A stretch of DNA of 35,762 bases, taken from contig JAIPAP010000038.1 of assembly GCA_021740045.1 (NCBI GenBank), forward strand, positions 1 through 35,762, in the 5' to 3' direction. Made by a program: the position numbers and the translations under genes. Positions 1-8,129 of the stretch are shown piece by piece. Numbering within the stretch: position 1 is the first letter of the stretch; every line of letters starts with the position of its first letter. The stretch is from Bacteroidales bacterium (GTDB lineage: Bacteria > Bacteroidota > Bacteroidia > Bacteroidales > JAIPAP01). The notes under the pieces were generated by a model, which had not been told where the DNA came from, searched no databases, and worked only from the letters and a program-made list of their open reading frames with translations.

Positions 1-2237
1 GAGAGGGTTATGATCACGGCCAGGTAAAACCAGCTACTGCCAAACCACGGCTTACCAATTGAAAAGCTTACCTGATTGACATCGGAAAATTGATGGCCTT
101 TAGCAATGGCCCGCACTTGTAAAGTATACTCGCCCTGATCGAAGTTCATAAAATTTAGTTGTGTTTCTTTATTGAGCTTACTCCATGCTGTGTCGAGTTG
201 CGGAATGCGCACCTGGTAATTTACAAACTTTTGGGGAAAGGAATGCGACAGGTAATTGAACTCCAGGTTGCTGCCATAACGAAAGTGATTGGGTTTTGTT
301 TCACCCTTCTGTTGTTTGTGCTTGCCTCCACCTATCTTTGCTATTTCAATTTGCGGAGTAGCGGTTTTACTGGCGATTCCTTCATTATCAGGCAACATGG
401 TAAGTCCTTTTTCAGTAGCTATCCATAAATTACCAAAATTATCTTCCTGTAGTCCTCTAAATTTAATGGCCCGCGTAGGCAGGCCGTTGGATTGATCGAA
501 AAACTGTACTCTCCCATTATAATACCGGATGAGCCCTGTTTCGCTTGCCAGCCAGAAAGCTCCATCCCCGGTCCGCTCTATGGCTTTAAGGTAAGTACTG
601 TTGCCAAAAGCAGGAATGTCGATCTTTTTTATTTTCCAGGGATTTGCTTCATCTCTCACTGTAGAATAGAAACCATGCGAAGTGGCCATAAAAATGGTAT
701 CACGTGCAATATACAGGTCTTCCGTAACAAACTGTTCCTTACCATGCGGAGTGGCCTCTAATTGAACCGCTGAAAAAGAATCGGAATTATAATCATACTC
801 ATATAAGATACTACCGAGATTATGGCCGGCAGCATAAATTTTTCCGGCAGGTCCTGATTTTATAACATAGATATTCTTTAATCCGGGTTTTGAAAATGTT
901 TGAACATCCTTCTCATTATCCACCCGGTATAAACCAACATTGGTGTTTCCACACACCCATAGCCGTTTTTCAAGGTCCTCGAACAGCCACCCTATCTCAC
1001 CTCCTTTCTCAACCCCATCAATCTTCTCAAATTCATTTGTTTTAGGGTCTAAAAAGAAAACTTGTCCGTAATTGTCACCTACTGCAATTTTATCATCATA
1101 ATACAATGCCCTGTAAAAATGGTGGTTACGGGTAACGTATGAATATACTTTCTCCCAATTCTTTTTCCGCTTTTTCAAAATGCTAATGGTAATACCATTG
1201 GAAACAATCATCCGGTCATTGCCGGCTTTACCTACCGAACGCATCATGTTGTTGGTGGGATCTACCTGGATGTAGTGAAAAGGAGATTTTGTTAAAAGCC
1301 CCAGTTGCTCACTGCTCAATATCCAGTAGCCTTCATCCTCGTCGGGGGTAATTTGTAAAATATCCTGAAAATCCACTTTATCGATCTTTCTTAAGCGTGT
1401 ATTGCCTTCATCGATCTCCAGAAAGTATACACCGTCGTTCCATGTGCCAACTAATACCTGATCCTTATTAATAAACCTGAAAGTGCTTACACTGGAAATT
1501 TCGGCTACCTTACGCACATTCGCGACCTGCTGCTTTCCATTTACGATCAGCTCATAAATACCGGATGAGCAACCAATCCAGATTTTATCCAACCCTTTTC
1601 GTTTAGCCCAGCTTATTTCCCTGAATTTTGGTGTATTTACAACATTAAACTCTTTCATATTTCGATCAAAGGCATAGGTCTTTCCATAATAACTAAAGGA
1701 CCATAAGTTGCCAAAGCCATCCTCCACCATACTGAATGTTCTAATATAACTAATGGAGTGCCAGTTGAATCCCATATCATAACGATGGAAATTCCCGTTC
1801 TTGTAAGAAACCAATGTAGAGTCCTCGCCTATCCAATAGGTCCCATTGGAGCTTCTGAACAAGGTTTTCGGATAATGAAGCAAGGAATCTATCCCCAAGG
1901 CATTTAAACCGAAAAGGTTATGCTTTTCAAGAGAATAAATACGGCCAACGCCTTGATCATGAACAAGGAGCAGGTTATCGCTTTTCCCCTTTATAAAGCC
2001 CTTGGTAAAATTGGTTTCGAAGGCATTTGGGTAATAATCGGCGGTTTTGCTGTTATACCGGATAAGCCCATTATCGGAGGTTAACCAAAGGATACCTTCA
2101 CCATCCTGGGCCAAATCTTTAAACCGGCCTATTATAATATCACTTTCCACTTTCTGGAAAGTAAAGCGGGTTTCCTGACCCTGTACTAAAAAAATGGAAC
2201 AAAACGTAAAGCTTAATATGAACCAAAAATATTTCAT
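1..2237 (-). CDS. Two-component-type propeller sensor (Reg_prop/Y_Y_Y), C-terminus outside window
   Basis: The minus strand is open from an ATG at 2237 to the window edge, about 745 codons, so the C-terminus is missing. It starts with a signal peptide (MKYFWFILSFTFCSIF) followed by a periplasmic beta-propeller with repeats of the form DG.GNLW, for example DGEGILWL near residue 48 and EDNFGNLWIATEKGL near residue 595. A Y_Y_Y-like Ig domain follows at about 650-730, and the first residues of a membrane helix (WFYLAVIITL) begin just before the edge. This is the sensor half of Bacteroidota hybrid two-component systems or related propeller regulators, which sense extracellular glycans or other ligands. 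The output domain (kinase, HTH, LytTR or SpoIIE) cannot be seen. It is read away from the GH13 locus and lies downstream of a GH53 remnant in the same orientation, so it may have regulated glycan use. The architecture is certain; the ligand is unknown. Confidence 0.88.
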   Translation of the reverse strand, partial: MKYFWFILSFTFCSIFLVQGQETRFTFQKVESDIIIGRFKDLAQDGEGILWLTSDNGLIRYNSKTADYYPNAFETNFTKGFIKGKSDNLLLVHDQGVGRIYSLEKHNLFGLNALGIDSLLHYPKTLFRSSNGTYWIGEDSTLVSYKNGNFHRYDMGFNWHSISYIRTFSMVEDGFGNLWSFSYYGKTYAFDRNMKEFNVVNTPKFREISWAKRKGLDKIWIGCSSGIYELIVNGKQQVANVRKVAEISSVSTFRFINKDQVLVGTWNDGVYFLEIDEGNTRLRKIDKVDFQDILQITPDEDEGYWILSSEQLGLLTKSPFHYIQVDPTNNMMRSVGKAGNDRMIVSNGITISILKKRKKNWEKVYSYVTRNHHFYRALYYDDKIAVGDNYGQVFFLDPKTNEFEKIDGVEKGGEIGWLFEDLEKRLWVCGNTNVGLYRVDNEKDVQTFSKPGLKNIYVIKSGPAGKIYAAGHNLGSILYEYDYNSDSFSAVQLEATPHGKEQFVTEDLYIARDTIFMATSHGFYSTVRDEANPWKIKKIDIPAFGNSTYLKAIERTGDGAFWLASETGLIRYYNGRVQFFDQSNGLPTRAIKFRGLQEDNFGNLWIATEKGLTMLPDNEGIASKTATPQIEIAKIGGGKHKQQKGETKPNHFRYGSNLEFNYLSHSFPQKFVNYQVRIPQLDTAWSKLNKETQLNFMNFDQGEYTLQVRAIAKGHQFSDVNQVSFSIGKPWFGSSWFYLAVIITL

Positions 2238-2366
2238 GCTGCCCTTTTAAGATTACTCATTTTACTTTATTGTTGCCCATAAAAATAACTTGGTATAAGC
2301 TAACCTCAACGAGTTAATCTTTCACAATTAATTTTTTAGGGCCATCAATTAATTATATTGATGATG

Positions 2367-2374
2367 CAAAAGTA
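2367..2374 (-). promoter_or_regulatory. Possible -7 element TACTTTTG for the propeller sensor
   Basis: The minus strand reads TACTTTTG, an exact fit to the Bacteroidota -7 consensus TAnnTTTG. It lies about 130 bp upstream of the sensor start codon. No clear TTG is seen at the -33 position, so this is a weak call. Confidence 0.35.
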
Positions 2375-2493
2375 AACCTTTGTTCACATTTAGTCTACTT
2401 AAATATCGGAATAAATAATCCATCCGGTATCGGATTGCTATCACCTGCATTCAAGGCTGTTTAATATCCATTCGATTAACGAAAGTACCTGGT

Positions 2494-2685
2494 TTAATGC
2501 TCCCCACCGGCTTCAAACATCTCTATAGCAGGAAGCGCTTCATGTTCAAGGTTGAAAAGTGTCTGATTCTCCCAGGCCGAACCTGATATTGATTGCGCTC
2601 CCTTGTAAGCAATCCATTCCGGTGCCCAATATCAAATGCCCATACCCGAATCAGCTTGCTGAATTATGTTAAAATCCCAATTCCA
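2494..2685 (-). pseudogene. C-terminal remnant of a GH53 arabinogalactan endo-1,4-beta-galactanase
   Basis: Read on the minus strand, this stretch encodes about 64 residues ending at a TAA at 2496-2494. Visible parts are YWAPEWIA, then GSAWENQTLFN, then EALPAIEMFEAGGEH and stop. This matches the end of GH53 galactanases, where a G-G-x-F-Y-W-x-P-x-W strand is followed by G-x-x-W-E-N-Q-x-L-F and A-L-P-S/A. An in-frame TGA at 2634-2632 sits where the family has an aromatic or aliphatic residue just before Tyr-Trp. No start or upstream catalytic domain is present; the reading frame is lost beyond about 2690. It is therefore a decayed fragment, not a gene. It lies in the same orientation and just upstream of the propeller sensor, suggesting a former enzyme-plus-regulator pair. 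The family assignment is from memory of the motif. Confidence 0.75.
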
Positions 2686-2785
2686 CAGCACAGGGCAAAT
2701 GCATGTTCACCAAATGTAAATAATTAATTTTTAGTTCAGTCTTCCGAAGCAACTATTTTTTCATCATATGGTTTCAAATAGGGAC

Positions 2786-2816
2786 TTGATATATTCATAA
2801 ATAATGCTTAAATTCG
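2786..2816 (+). promoter_or_regulatory. Promoter TTG-N20-TAAATTCG upstream of the T9SS protein
   Basis: TTG at 2786-2788 and TAAATTCG at 2809-2816 are separated by 20 bp, matching the Bacteroidota -33/-7 pattern with one mismatch at -7. The predicted start of transcription is about 40 nt upstream of the ATG at 2865. It probably drives the two-gene unit up to the terminator at 4184. Confidence 0.55.
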
Positions 2817-2864
2817 CGCTTCTGGAAATGGAAAAAATTTGTCTAACAAAAAAATTATTGAATT

Positions 2865-4160
2865 ATGAAAAAATCTACGATGAAAAAATTTAAACTGATC
2901 GGTATGCTGCTTGCATTATTGGTTTTTGGGGGTTACTCATACGCTCAAATGCCTGATGCAATCACCATAGAACCGGCAAACGCAACAGCAAATGATACCA
3001 TTATGTTATGGTTGAACACTAATCAAACATGCCCGGAGGGAGATTTGGATACGGCGACAAATATTCACATTCACTCAGGAGCCAATATTGACGGAGCAGA
3101 ATGGCAAAATGTTGTTGACTTTGATTCAACCGATGCTCAGGGTAATTTCATTACACAGTTGACCCAGGAAAACGATTCCATGTGGTACATCGAAATGGTA
3201 CCCGCCGAATTTTACAGCGTACCGGATACAAGCACCATGACAGAGATTGATGCTGTATTTAACAACGGAAGTTGGGATGCCGAAGGGAAAGATTTTGATG
3301 AAGAAGGCAATTGCACTGATTTTTACATTCCTCTAAGCTACAATGTAGAAGTTACATTGAATGTGGATATATCAACTTTTGCGGATACAACCGATTTCGA
3401 TCCTGAAATGAATTCTGTTTATCTGTCAGGTTCATTTTTTGATCCCGTTTGGCCGGCACCTGGTTCTAATCCGGATGCCATGATGACCGATGAGGATGAA
3501 GATATGGTTTATACCTGGACCGGTTCCGTATTAGCCAATGTTGAATATGAATATAAGCACTTTTATGTGCCCGACTCATTGGACGAAAGCTGGAGCTATG
3601 GCGAATGGCAAGGTGAAACCAACCGTTCCGTTACATTCACAGGTCCCGATACGCTTATGGCCAATTGGGGAACCTTTATGCTTGAGTTCTGGGTTACTTC
3701 CGATGGAAGTACCGCTCTTGAAGGCGCTGAAATTACCATTGGAGACATGGTGAAAACATCCGATGCCGAAGGATATGCTTATTTCGACATAGCTCCTGAC
3801 ACCGATGTGGAATACACAATTACACATCCCGACTATCCCGACAAAACAGGTACCGTTTCCATGGGATATGAAGATATGGAGCTGACCATAGATATGTCGA
3901 GCGAAGGTATTGGTGATAATCAAGCCAGCGCATTTAACGTATACCCGAACCCGGTAGATAACGTTCTGTACATCGATGAGATCAAAGATGTGAACAAAAT
4001 TGAGATCTACAACGTGGTTGGGCAACAGGTTAAAACAATTGACAATATCAGCAATGGCACGATCAGCATCAACACTTCAGACCTGAAGGAAGGTGTTTAT
4101 TTCATCACCTTGGTTAACGAAGCTGGTCAGGCATCAACTGCTAAATTCATTAAGGAATAA
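2865..4160 (+). CDS. Secreted T9SS-sorted protein with amylase-partner N-terminal domain
   Basis: This 431-residue protein has a signal peptide (cleavage near SYAQ, about residue 28) and ends in a T9SS type A sorting domain (about 360-431, FNVYPNPVDN, then IYNVVGQQV and GVYFITL), so it should be exported across the outer membrane and anchored or released. Residues 30-155 form a predicted beta-sandwich that resembles residues 25-155 of the downstream GH13 protein (shared ATANDT/PTANDS, H-S/T-G, EW/DW and YSVPD/YGVPD landmarks). Residues 160-270 look like a second beta-rich, possibly carbohydrate-binding, module with many Asp. Residues 275-350 resemble a carboxypeptidase regulatory-like fold. 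No catalytic domain is recognised. The likely job is glycan binding at the surface beside the amylase, which is inference. A good promoter precedes it and a strong terminator follows it. An in-frame ATG at 2880 is an alternative start. Confidence 0.8.
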   Translation: MKKSTMKKFKLIGMLLALLVFGGYSYAQMPDAITIEPANATANDTIMLWLNTNQTCPEGDLDTATNIHIHSGANIDGAEWQNVVDFDSTDAQGNFITQLTQENDSMWYIEMVPAEFYSVPDTSTMTEIDAVFNNGSWDAEGKDFDEEGNCTDFYIPLSYNVEVTLNVDISTFADTTDFDPEMNSVYLSGSFFDPVWPAPGSNPDAMMTDEDEDMVYTWTGSVLANVEYEYKHFYVPDSLDESWSYGEWQGETNRSVTFTGPDTLMANWGTFMLEFWVTSDGSTALEGAEITIGDMVKTSDAEGYAYFDIAPDTDVEYTITHPDYPDKTGTVSMGYEDMELTIDMSSEGIGDNQASAFNVYPNPVDNVLYIDEIKDVNKIEIYNVVGQQVKTIDNISNGTISINTSDLKEGVYFITLVNEAGQASTAKFIKE

Positions 4161-4183
4161 AACCGATATTCCATCTATATGGG

Positions 4184-4218
4184 AACCCGGCTCTTTATCG
4201 AAGGGGCCGGGTTTTTTT
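4184..4218 (+). terminator. Rho-independent terminator after the T9SS protein
   Basis: AACCCGGC at 4184-4191 pairs with GCCGGGTT at 4206-4213, followed by a run of T to 4218. It begins 24 nt after the stop codon of the upstream gene, so the GH13 gene either has its own promoter or depends on read-through. Confidence 0.85.
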
Positions 4219-4321
4219 ATGTGCGATCACATTTTGTATGCAAGAATTTCTGTCCCTGAAGCAACATTCGGATTTTATCAACTGTTATTTCCTGTAAAAC
4301 ATGAACAAAGAGGAAATGACT

Positions 4322-7165
4322 ATGAATTATAAGAAAATCATATCCATCGTACTGATGGCATTCATCAGTATACAAAGCATTAGCTTGTCTGGGCAGGTAA
4401 TCACCACCGATCCTGCTTTGCCCACTGCCAATGATTCGGTCACCATCACATTCGACGCCACCCAGGGTAATGGCGGACTGGAGGGTTACGAAGGTGATGT
4501 ATATGCACACACCGGCGTTATTACCGATGAAAGCAGCAGCTCCTCCGACTGGAAATACGTAAAAACCGGTTGGGGAGAAAACACCCCTGGCACCAGGTTG
4601 GAACGTATCGGCAAAGACCTGTATGAGCTCAATATTACACCTACCATAAGGAATTATTATGGCGTTCCCGATGATGAGCAGATAGTGAAAATGGCTTTTG
4701 TGTTCCGAAGCGCTGAGGAAGTCAACGGCTCATACCTTGAAGGAAAAACCGCCACCGGCGGTGATATTTTCGCCGATGTTTATCAACCTGCTCTTGCTGT
4801 AACATTCCAGAGTCCCCCGGAAGAATCCTTGATTGTTGAAATGAATGATACCATCGATGTATCGGTTGCCGCTTCGTTTGCCGACAGTGTGCTGCTCGCA
4901 GTTAATGAAGAAGTGATTAAACGCGTTGAAGGCAATACCCTTGAAGAAACGCTGATTGCAGGAGAATACGGAAAGTTTTGGGTGAAAGCCATCGCTAAGA
5001 ATGATACCGGCATGGTTGCCGATTCCTTTTATTATTACGTGCGGCAGCCGGTTGAATATATGGCCCGGCCCGAAGGTGTTGAGGATGGCATCAACATCAT
5101 GAATGATACCACCGTGGTGCTCTCACTTTATGCACCTTATAAAGAATACGCTTTTGCCATTGGCGATTTCAGCAACTGGGAAGTAAACAATGATGTTGAA
5201 ATGTATCGCACCCCCGATACACTTCGCTTTTGGGTTGAATTGTCCGGCCTGGACTCCGATGAACTTTATCGCTTTCAGTATTACATCGATGGCGAATTAA
5301 AGGTAAGCGATCCCTATTCCGAATTGATCCTCGACCCGTGGAATGACCAGTACATTTCGGAAGAGACTTTCCCCGACATGCCTGAGTATCCCACCGATAA
5401 AGGTGATGGCATGGTAAGCACCTTTCAGGTCAATAAAGATGAATACCAATGGCAAGTCGAAAATTTTGAGCCTCCGGCAAAAACCGATCTGGTGATTTAT
5501 GAGCTGTTGATCAGGGATTTTGTGGAAAAACATAATTATCAAACGCTGATCGATACCTTGGGATACCTGAAGTCCATGGGTGTTAACGCCATTGAGTTGA
5601 TGCCCGTTAATGAATTCGACGGGAATATCAGTTGGGGCTACAATCCCGCTTACTATTTTGCGCCCGACAAATACTACGGCACCGAAAATAAATTGAAGGA
5701 ATTCATCGATGTGTGCCATGCCAACGGCATAGCCGTAATCCTGGATATGGTGCTGAACCACGTTACCGGCAACAGCACATTTGCCAAGCTTTACTGGGAT
5801 GGTGAAAACAACCGGCCTGCTCTTAACAACCCTTGGCTTAACCCCGAGCCACGGCATCCGTTCAATGTATTTAATGATTTCGATCATGAAAGCGAAGCTA
5901 CCAAATATCTGGTTGACCGGGTAAACGATTTCTGGATTGAGGAATATAAAGTGGATGGCTACCGTTTTGATCTTTCAAAAGGGTTTACCCAAGTAAATTA
6001 TGGTGATGATGTGGGCGAATGGTCGAGCTATGACCAGTCGCGTGTGGATATTTGGAAACGCATCGCCGATTCCATCTGGTCAACCGATGCCGACTCCTAT
6101 ATTATATTGGAACATTTCGCCGACAATTCCGAGGAGACCGAATTATCTAATTACGGGATGATGTTATGGGGGAATTCAAACTTCAATTATAATGAAGCCA
6201 CCATGGGGTATAATTCAGGCGGTAACTCGGATTTTTCATGGTTATCATACCAGGAAAGAGGCTGGAACGATCCTCATGTTGTGGGTTATATGGAAAGCCA
6301 TGATGAAGAGCGCTTGATGTACAAAAACCTGGAATTCGGAAATTCCGCCGATGGTTACGACATTACTCACCTGACCACGGCCCTGGAAAGAATCGAGTTA
6401 GCTGCCAATTTCTTTTTCACTATTCCCGGGCCTAAGATGGTATGGCAGTTTGGAGAACTGGGTTATGACATTTCCATTGAGTTCAACGGCCGCACCGGTG
6501 AAAAGCCCATTAAATGGGAGTATTATGACGATTGGCGCCGAAATTTCCTATACCGCATTTTCTCACAACTTAGTGCGCTTAAGACAGAATACCCGGTATT
6601 CAAAACAACTGATTATCAGCTCTCGCTATCGGGCCCCATGAAGCGAATCAAACTCAATGGCGATGAAATGTCGGTGGTGATCCTGGGCAATTTCGATGTT
6701 GTGGAGGGCACCATTGATCCGGCATTCCAGCATACCGGCGAATGGTATGAATATTACACACGGGAAACCCTTGACGTAAGCGATGTAAATGCCGGGATCT
6801 CCCTTGAACCCGGCGAATACCGGATTTACACCGATAAGGAGCTCCCCAACCCGAACCTGAACACCTCCATTGATGATCCCAACCCTGATAATGACCGCTT
6901 AAAAAGCATGGTATTTCCCAATCCATCAAAGGGAAAAATGTATTTCACTTTTGAAACGGATACCCGTAAGCATGTTTCGCTCACAATATTTAATATGTTG
7001 GGACAGCCGGTTACTACACTTCAATCAGGAATTATGAATGCCGGAAAGCATACCATTAGTTGGAATGGAAAAGGCAAAAACGGAGACAATATGAAACCGG
7101 GTGTTTATTACTATAAGCTTCAGGCAGGTGAAACTACTGAAAAAGGAAAGTTTATCATTCAATAA
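4322..7165 (+). CDS. GH13 alpha-amylase-family glycoside hydrolase with T9SS sorting domain
   Basis: The protein (947 residues from this start) has a signal peptide MNYKKIISIVLMAFISIQS, an N-terminal beta-sandwich shared with the upstream gene, an E-set/CBM48-like domain at about 255-345, a GH13 TIM barrel at about 385-740 and a T9SS type A sorting domain at the C-terminus (FPNPSKGKMYF, then GVYYYKLQAG). GH13 signatures are region I DMVLNHV (475-481), region II GYRFDLSK with nucleophile D550, region III ILEHF with acid/base E597, and region IV YMESHDEE with H660-D661. Region IV has Ser where Asn of NHD is usual. It should cleave or rearrange alpha-glucans at the cell surface; exact specificity (amylase, pullulanase or maltogenic) is open. 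I prefer this ATG because the n-region is basic and GAGGAA lies 8 nt upstream; an ATG at 4301 would add MNKEEMT. Rho-independent terminators lie on both sides. Confidence 0.93.
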   Translation: MNYKKIISIVLMAFISIQSISLSGQVITTDPALPTANDSVTITFDATQGNGGLEGYEGDVYAHTGVITDESSSSSDWKYVKTGWGENTPGTRLERIGKDLYELNITPTIRNYYGVPDDEQIVKMAFVFRSAEEVNGSYLEGKTATGGDIFADVYQPALAVTFQSPPEESLIVEMNDTIDVSVAASFADSVLLAVNEEVIKRVEGNTLEETLIAGEYGKFWVKAIAKNDTGMVADSFYYYVRQPVEYMARPEGVEDGINIMNDTTVVLSLYAPYKEYAFAIGDFSNWEVNNDVEMYRTPDTLRFWVELSGLDSDELYRFQYYIDGELKVSDPYSELILDPWNDQYISEETFPDMPEYPTDKGDGMVSTFQVNKDEYQWQVENFEPPAKTDLVIYELLIRDFVEKHNYQTLIDTLGYLKSMGVNAIELMPVNEFDGNISWGYNPAYYFAPDKYYGTENKLKEFIDVCHANGIAVILDMVLNHVTGNSTFAKLYWDGENNRPALNNPWLNPEPRHPFNVFNDFDHESEATKYLVDRVNDFWIEEYKVDGYRFDLSKGFTQVNYGDDVGEWSSYDQSRVDIWKRIADSIWSTDADSYIILEHFADNSEETELSNYGMMLWGNSNFNYNEATMGYNSGGNSDFSWLSYQERGWNDPHVVGYMESHDEERLMYKNLEFGNSADGYDITHLTTALERIELAANFFFTIPGPKMVWQFGELGYDISIEFNGRTGEKPIKWEYYDDWRRNFLYRIFSQLSALKTEYPVFKTTDYQLSLSGPMKRIKLNGDEMSVVILGNFDVVEGTIDPAFQHTGEWYEYYTRETLDVSDVNAGISLEPGEYRIYTDKELPNPNLNTSIDDPNPDNDRLKSMVFPNPSKGKMYFTFETDTRKHVSLTIFNMLGQPVTTLQSGIMNAGKHTISWNGKGKNGDNMKPGVYYYKLQAGETTEKGKFIIQ

Positions 7166-7179
7166 AAGGGTTGTTCAGA

Positions 7180-7215
7180 ATAAAAGGGTGGTCAATTGCA
7201 AGGCCACCCTTTTAT
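7180..7215 (+). terminator. Rho-independent terminator after the GH13 gene
   Basis: A 12-bp perfect stem, ATAAAAGGGTGG at 7180-7191 and its complement CCACCCTTTTAT at 7204-7215, starts 14 nt after the GH13 stop. The A/T flanks make it likely to work in both directions. Confidence 0.85.
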
Positions 7216-7274
7216 ATTAATTAATAAATGAACATTACGGTAGTCTCTCAGGTTTCTCCCTGAGAATATTACAT

Positions 7275-7715
7275 ATGACCAAAAGAAGTAAAAGCAATAT
7301 CATGGTAGCCATCCAGTTTGGAGGCCTTTTAGCTATAGCGCTCACCGGTCCCATAATAGCCGGTGGATGGGTATTGGGAGGTATAGAATTTTCCGGAATT
7401 GCACTCGGCATTTGGGCCATTTTGGCCATGGGAAGAGGTAACTTAAACATCAGCCCATTGGTTAAAGAGGATAACCGCCTGGTGATGCAGGGACCCTATC
7501 GCCTCATCCGCCATCCCATGTACACCGCCACCCTCATGGTGATCATTCCTTTGTTGATCAATCATTTTTCATGGATACGCCTGGGCATTGTGATCATCCT
7601 GCTGATCAATTACATCCTTAAGCTTAATTTTGAAGAGAGCTTACTTAAGCGGAAGCACCAACATTATGATGAATATCGTAAAAGCACTTATCGATTATTA
7701 CCCTATATTTTTTAA
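7275..7715 (+). CDS. Isoprenylcysteine carboxyl methyltransferase-family membrane methyltransferase
   Basis: This 146-residue integral membrane protein has about four hydrophobic segments and the hallmark of the ICMT/PEMT-like (methyltransf) family: GPYRLIRHPMY at 73-83, then a C-terminal E120-E121 pair and a Y-x-x-Y-x-x-S/T segment before the end. These residues bind S-adenosylmethionine at the membrane interface in the family. Bacterial members methylate lipids or unknown small substrates, so the substrate here is not known. It stands alone between a terminator at 7180-7215 and the hairpin at 7775-7798. Length is normal for short bacterial members. Confidence 0.8.
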   Translation: MTKRSKSNIMVAIQFGGLLAIALTGPIIAGGWVLGGIEFSGIALGIWAILAMGRGNLNISPLVKEDNRLVMQGPYRLIRHPMYTATLMVIIPLLINHFSWIRLGIVIILLINYILKLNFEESLLKRKHQHYDEYRKSTYRLLPYIF

Positions 7716-7774
7716 CTTTAAACACGCTTGTAAATTAGGAGTTACAGTTTAACAGTTGATAAGAGAGAAATAAA

Positions 7775-7798
7775 AAAAGCAGCCGGTGGGCTGCTTTT
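7775..7798. terminator. Bidirectional terminator between the methyltransferase and tRNA-Gln
   Basis: AAAAGCAGCC (7775-7784) and GGCTGCTTTT (7789-7798) form a perfect 10-bp stem with a GGTG loop. T-rich tails follow on both strands. On the minus strand it starts 7 nt after the tRNA 3' end, so it ends that transcript; on the plus strand it can end the methyltransferase transcript. Confidence 0.85.
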
Positions 7799-7805
7799 CT
7801 TTTCG

Positions 7806-7878
7806 TTGTCCGACTAGGGCTCGAACCTAGACTCTTCTGGACCAAAACCAGACGTGTTGCCAATTACACCATCGGACA
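7806..7878 (-). tRNA. tRNA-Gln (anticodon UUG)
   Basis: The minus strand folds into a complete cloverleaf. The acceptor stem is TGTCCGA (7878-7872) with TCGGACA (7813-7807) and discriminator A at 7806. The anticodon stem TCTGG/CCAGA encloses the loop TTTTGGT, giving anticodon TTG, which reads CAA (Gln). The T arm has GGTTCGAGCC. CCA is not encoded and must be added after transcription. It has a near-consensus -7 element upstream and a terminator immediately downstream. Confidence 0.96.
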
Positions 7879-7904
7879 AACCTTTATTCCCGTGTTTGGG
7901 ACTG

Positions 7905-7912
7905 CAAAATTA
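7905..7912 (-). promoter_or_regulatory. -7 element TAATTTTG for tRNA-Gln
   Basis: The minus strand reads TAATTTTG, an exact TAnnTTTG match, 27 bp upstream of the tRNA 5' end. The -33 region is T-rich but without a clear TTG. A transcription start about 20 nt before the mature tRNA would suit tRNA processing. Confidence 0.5.
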
Positions 7913-8029
7913 AAAATTTTTTGAAAAACGAAACACCCTCTCATAGAAATTTTCGTTTTTTTCGAATGAAATTCCTGCAGGCTTAACATTTTTTAATAAT
8001 TATGAGCTATAGCTGTGTTGATTAAGGGT

Positions 8030-8059
8030 TTGTATCATCACATCAATCCATTATTTTTG
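8030..8059 (+). promoter_or_regulatory. Consensus Bacteroidota promoter TTG-N19-TATTTTTG
   Basis: TTG (8030-8032) and TATTTTTG (8052-8059) are separated by 19 bp, an exact match to the Bacteroidota housekeeping sigma consensus. It predicts a leader of about 65 nt before the ATG at 8130. Confidence 0.7.
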
Positions 8060-8129
8060 CAGCGGCATTTGATGATTCAATTTTTTATAAATTCGCCGGG
8101 TATTTCAGGCACAAAATAAAAATAGCTCA

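Larger units (their letters stand above)
7879..8129. other. Divergent intergenic region between tRNA-Gln and the DUF2723 gene
   Basis: This 251-bp AT-rich region carries the tRNA promoter on the minus strand and the DUF2723 promoter on the plus strand. A 10-bp palindrome AGCTATAGCT lies near 8005-8015, upstream of the plus-strand -33 element. No ORF or RNA gene is seen in the remainder. Confidence 0.5.

Noticed and set aside
159-761. Short plus-strand reading frames near the left edge
   Set aside because: They are antisense to the propeller sensor, which is open on the minus strand throughout.
2632-2634. In-frame TGA as a selenocysteine codon in the GH53-like fragment
   Set aside because: GH53 enzymes are not selenoproteins, no SECIS-like hairpin is seen, and the rest of the gene is missing; a nonsense mutation in a pseudogene explains it.
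5297-5887. Open reading frame of 196 codons on the minus strand
   Set aside because: It is antisense to the GH13 catalytic domain, which carries all four GH13 signatures on the plus strand.
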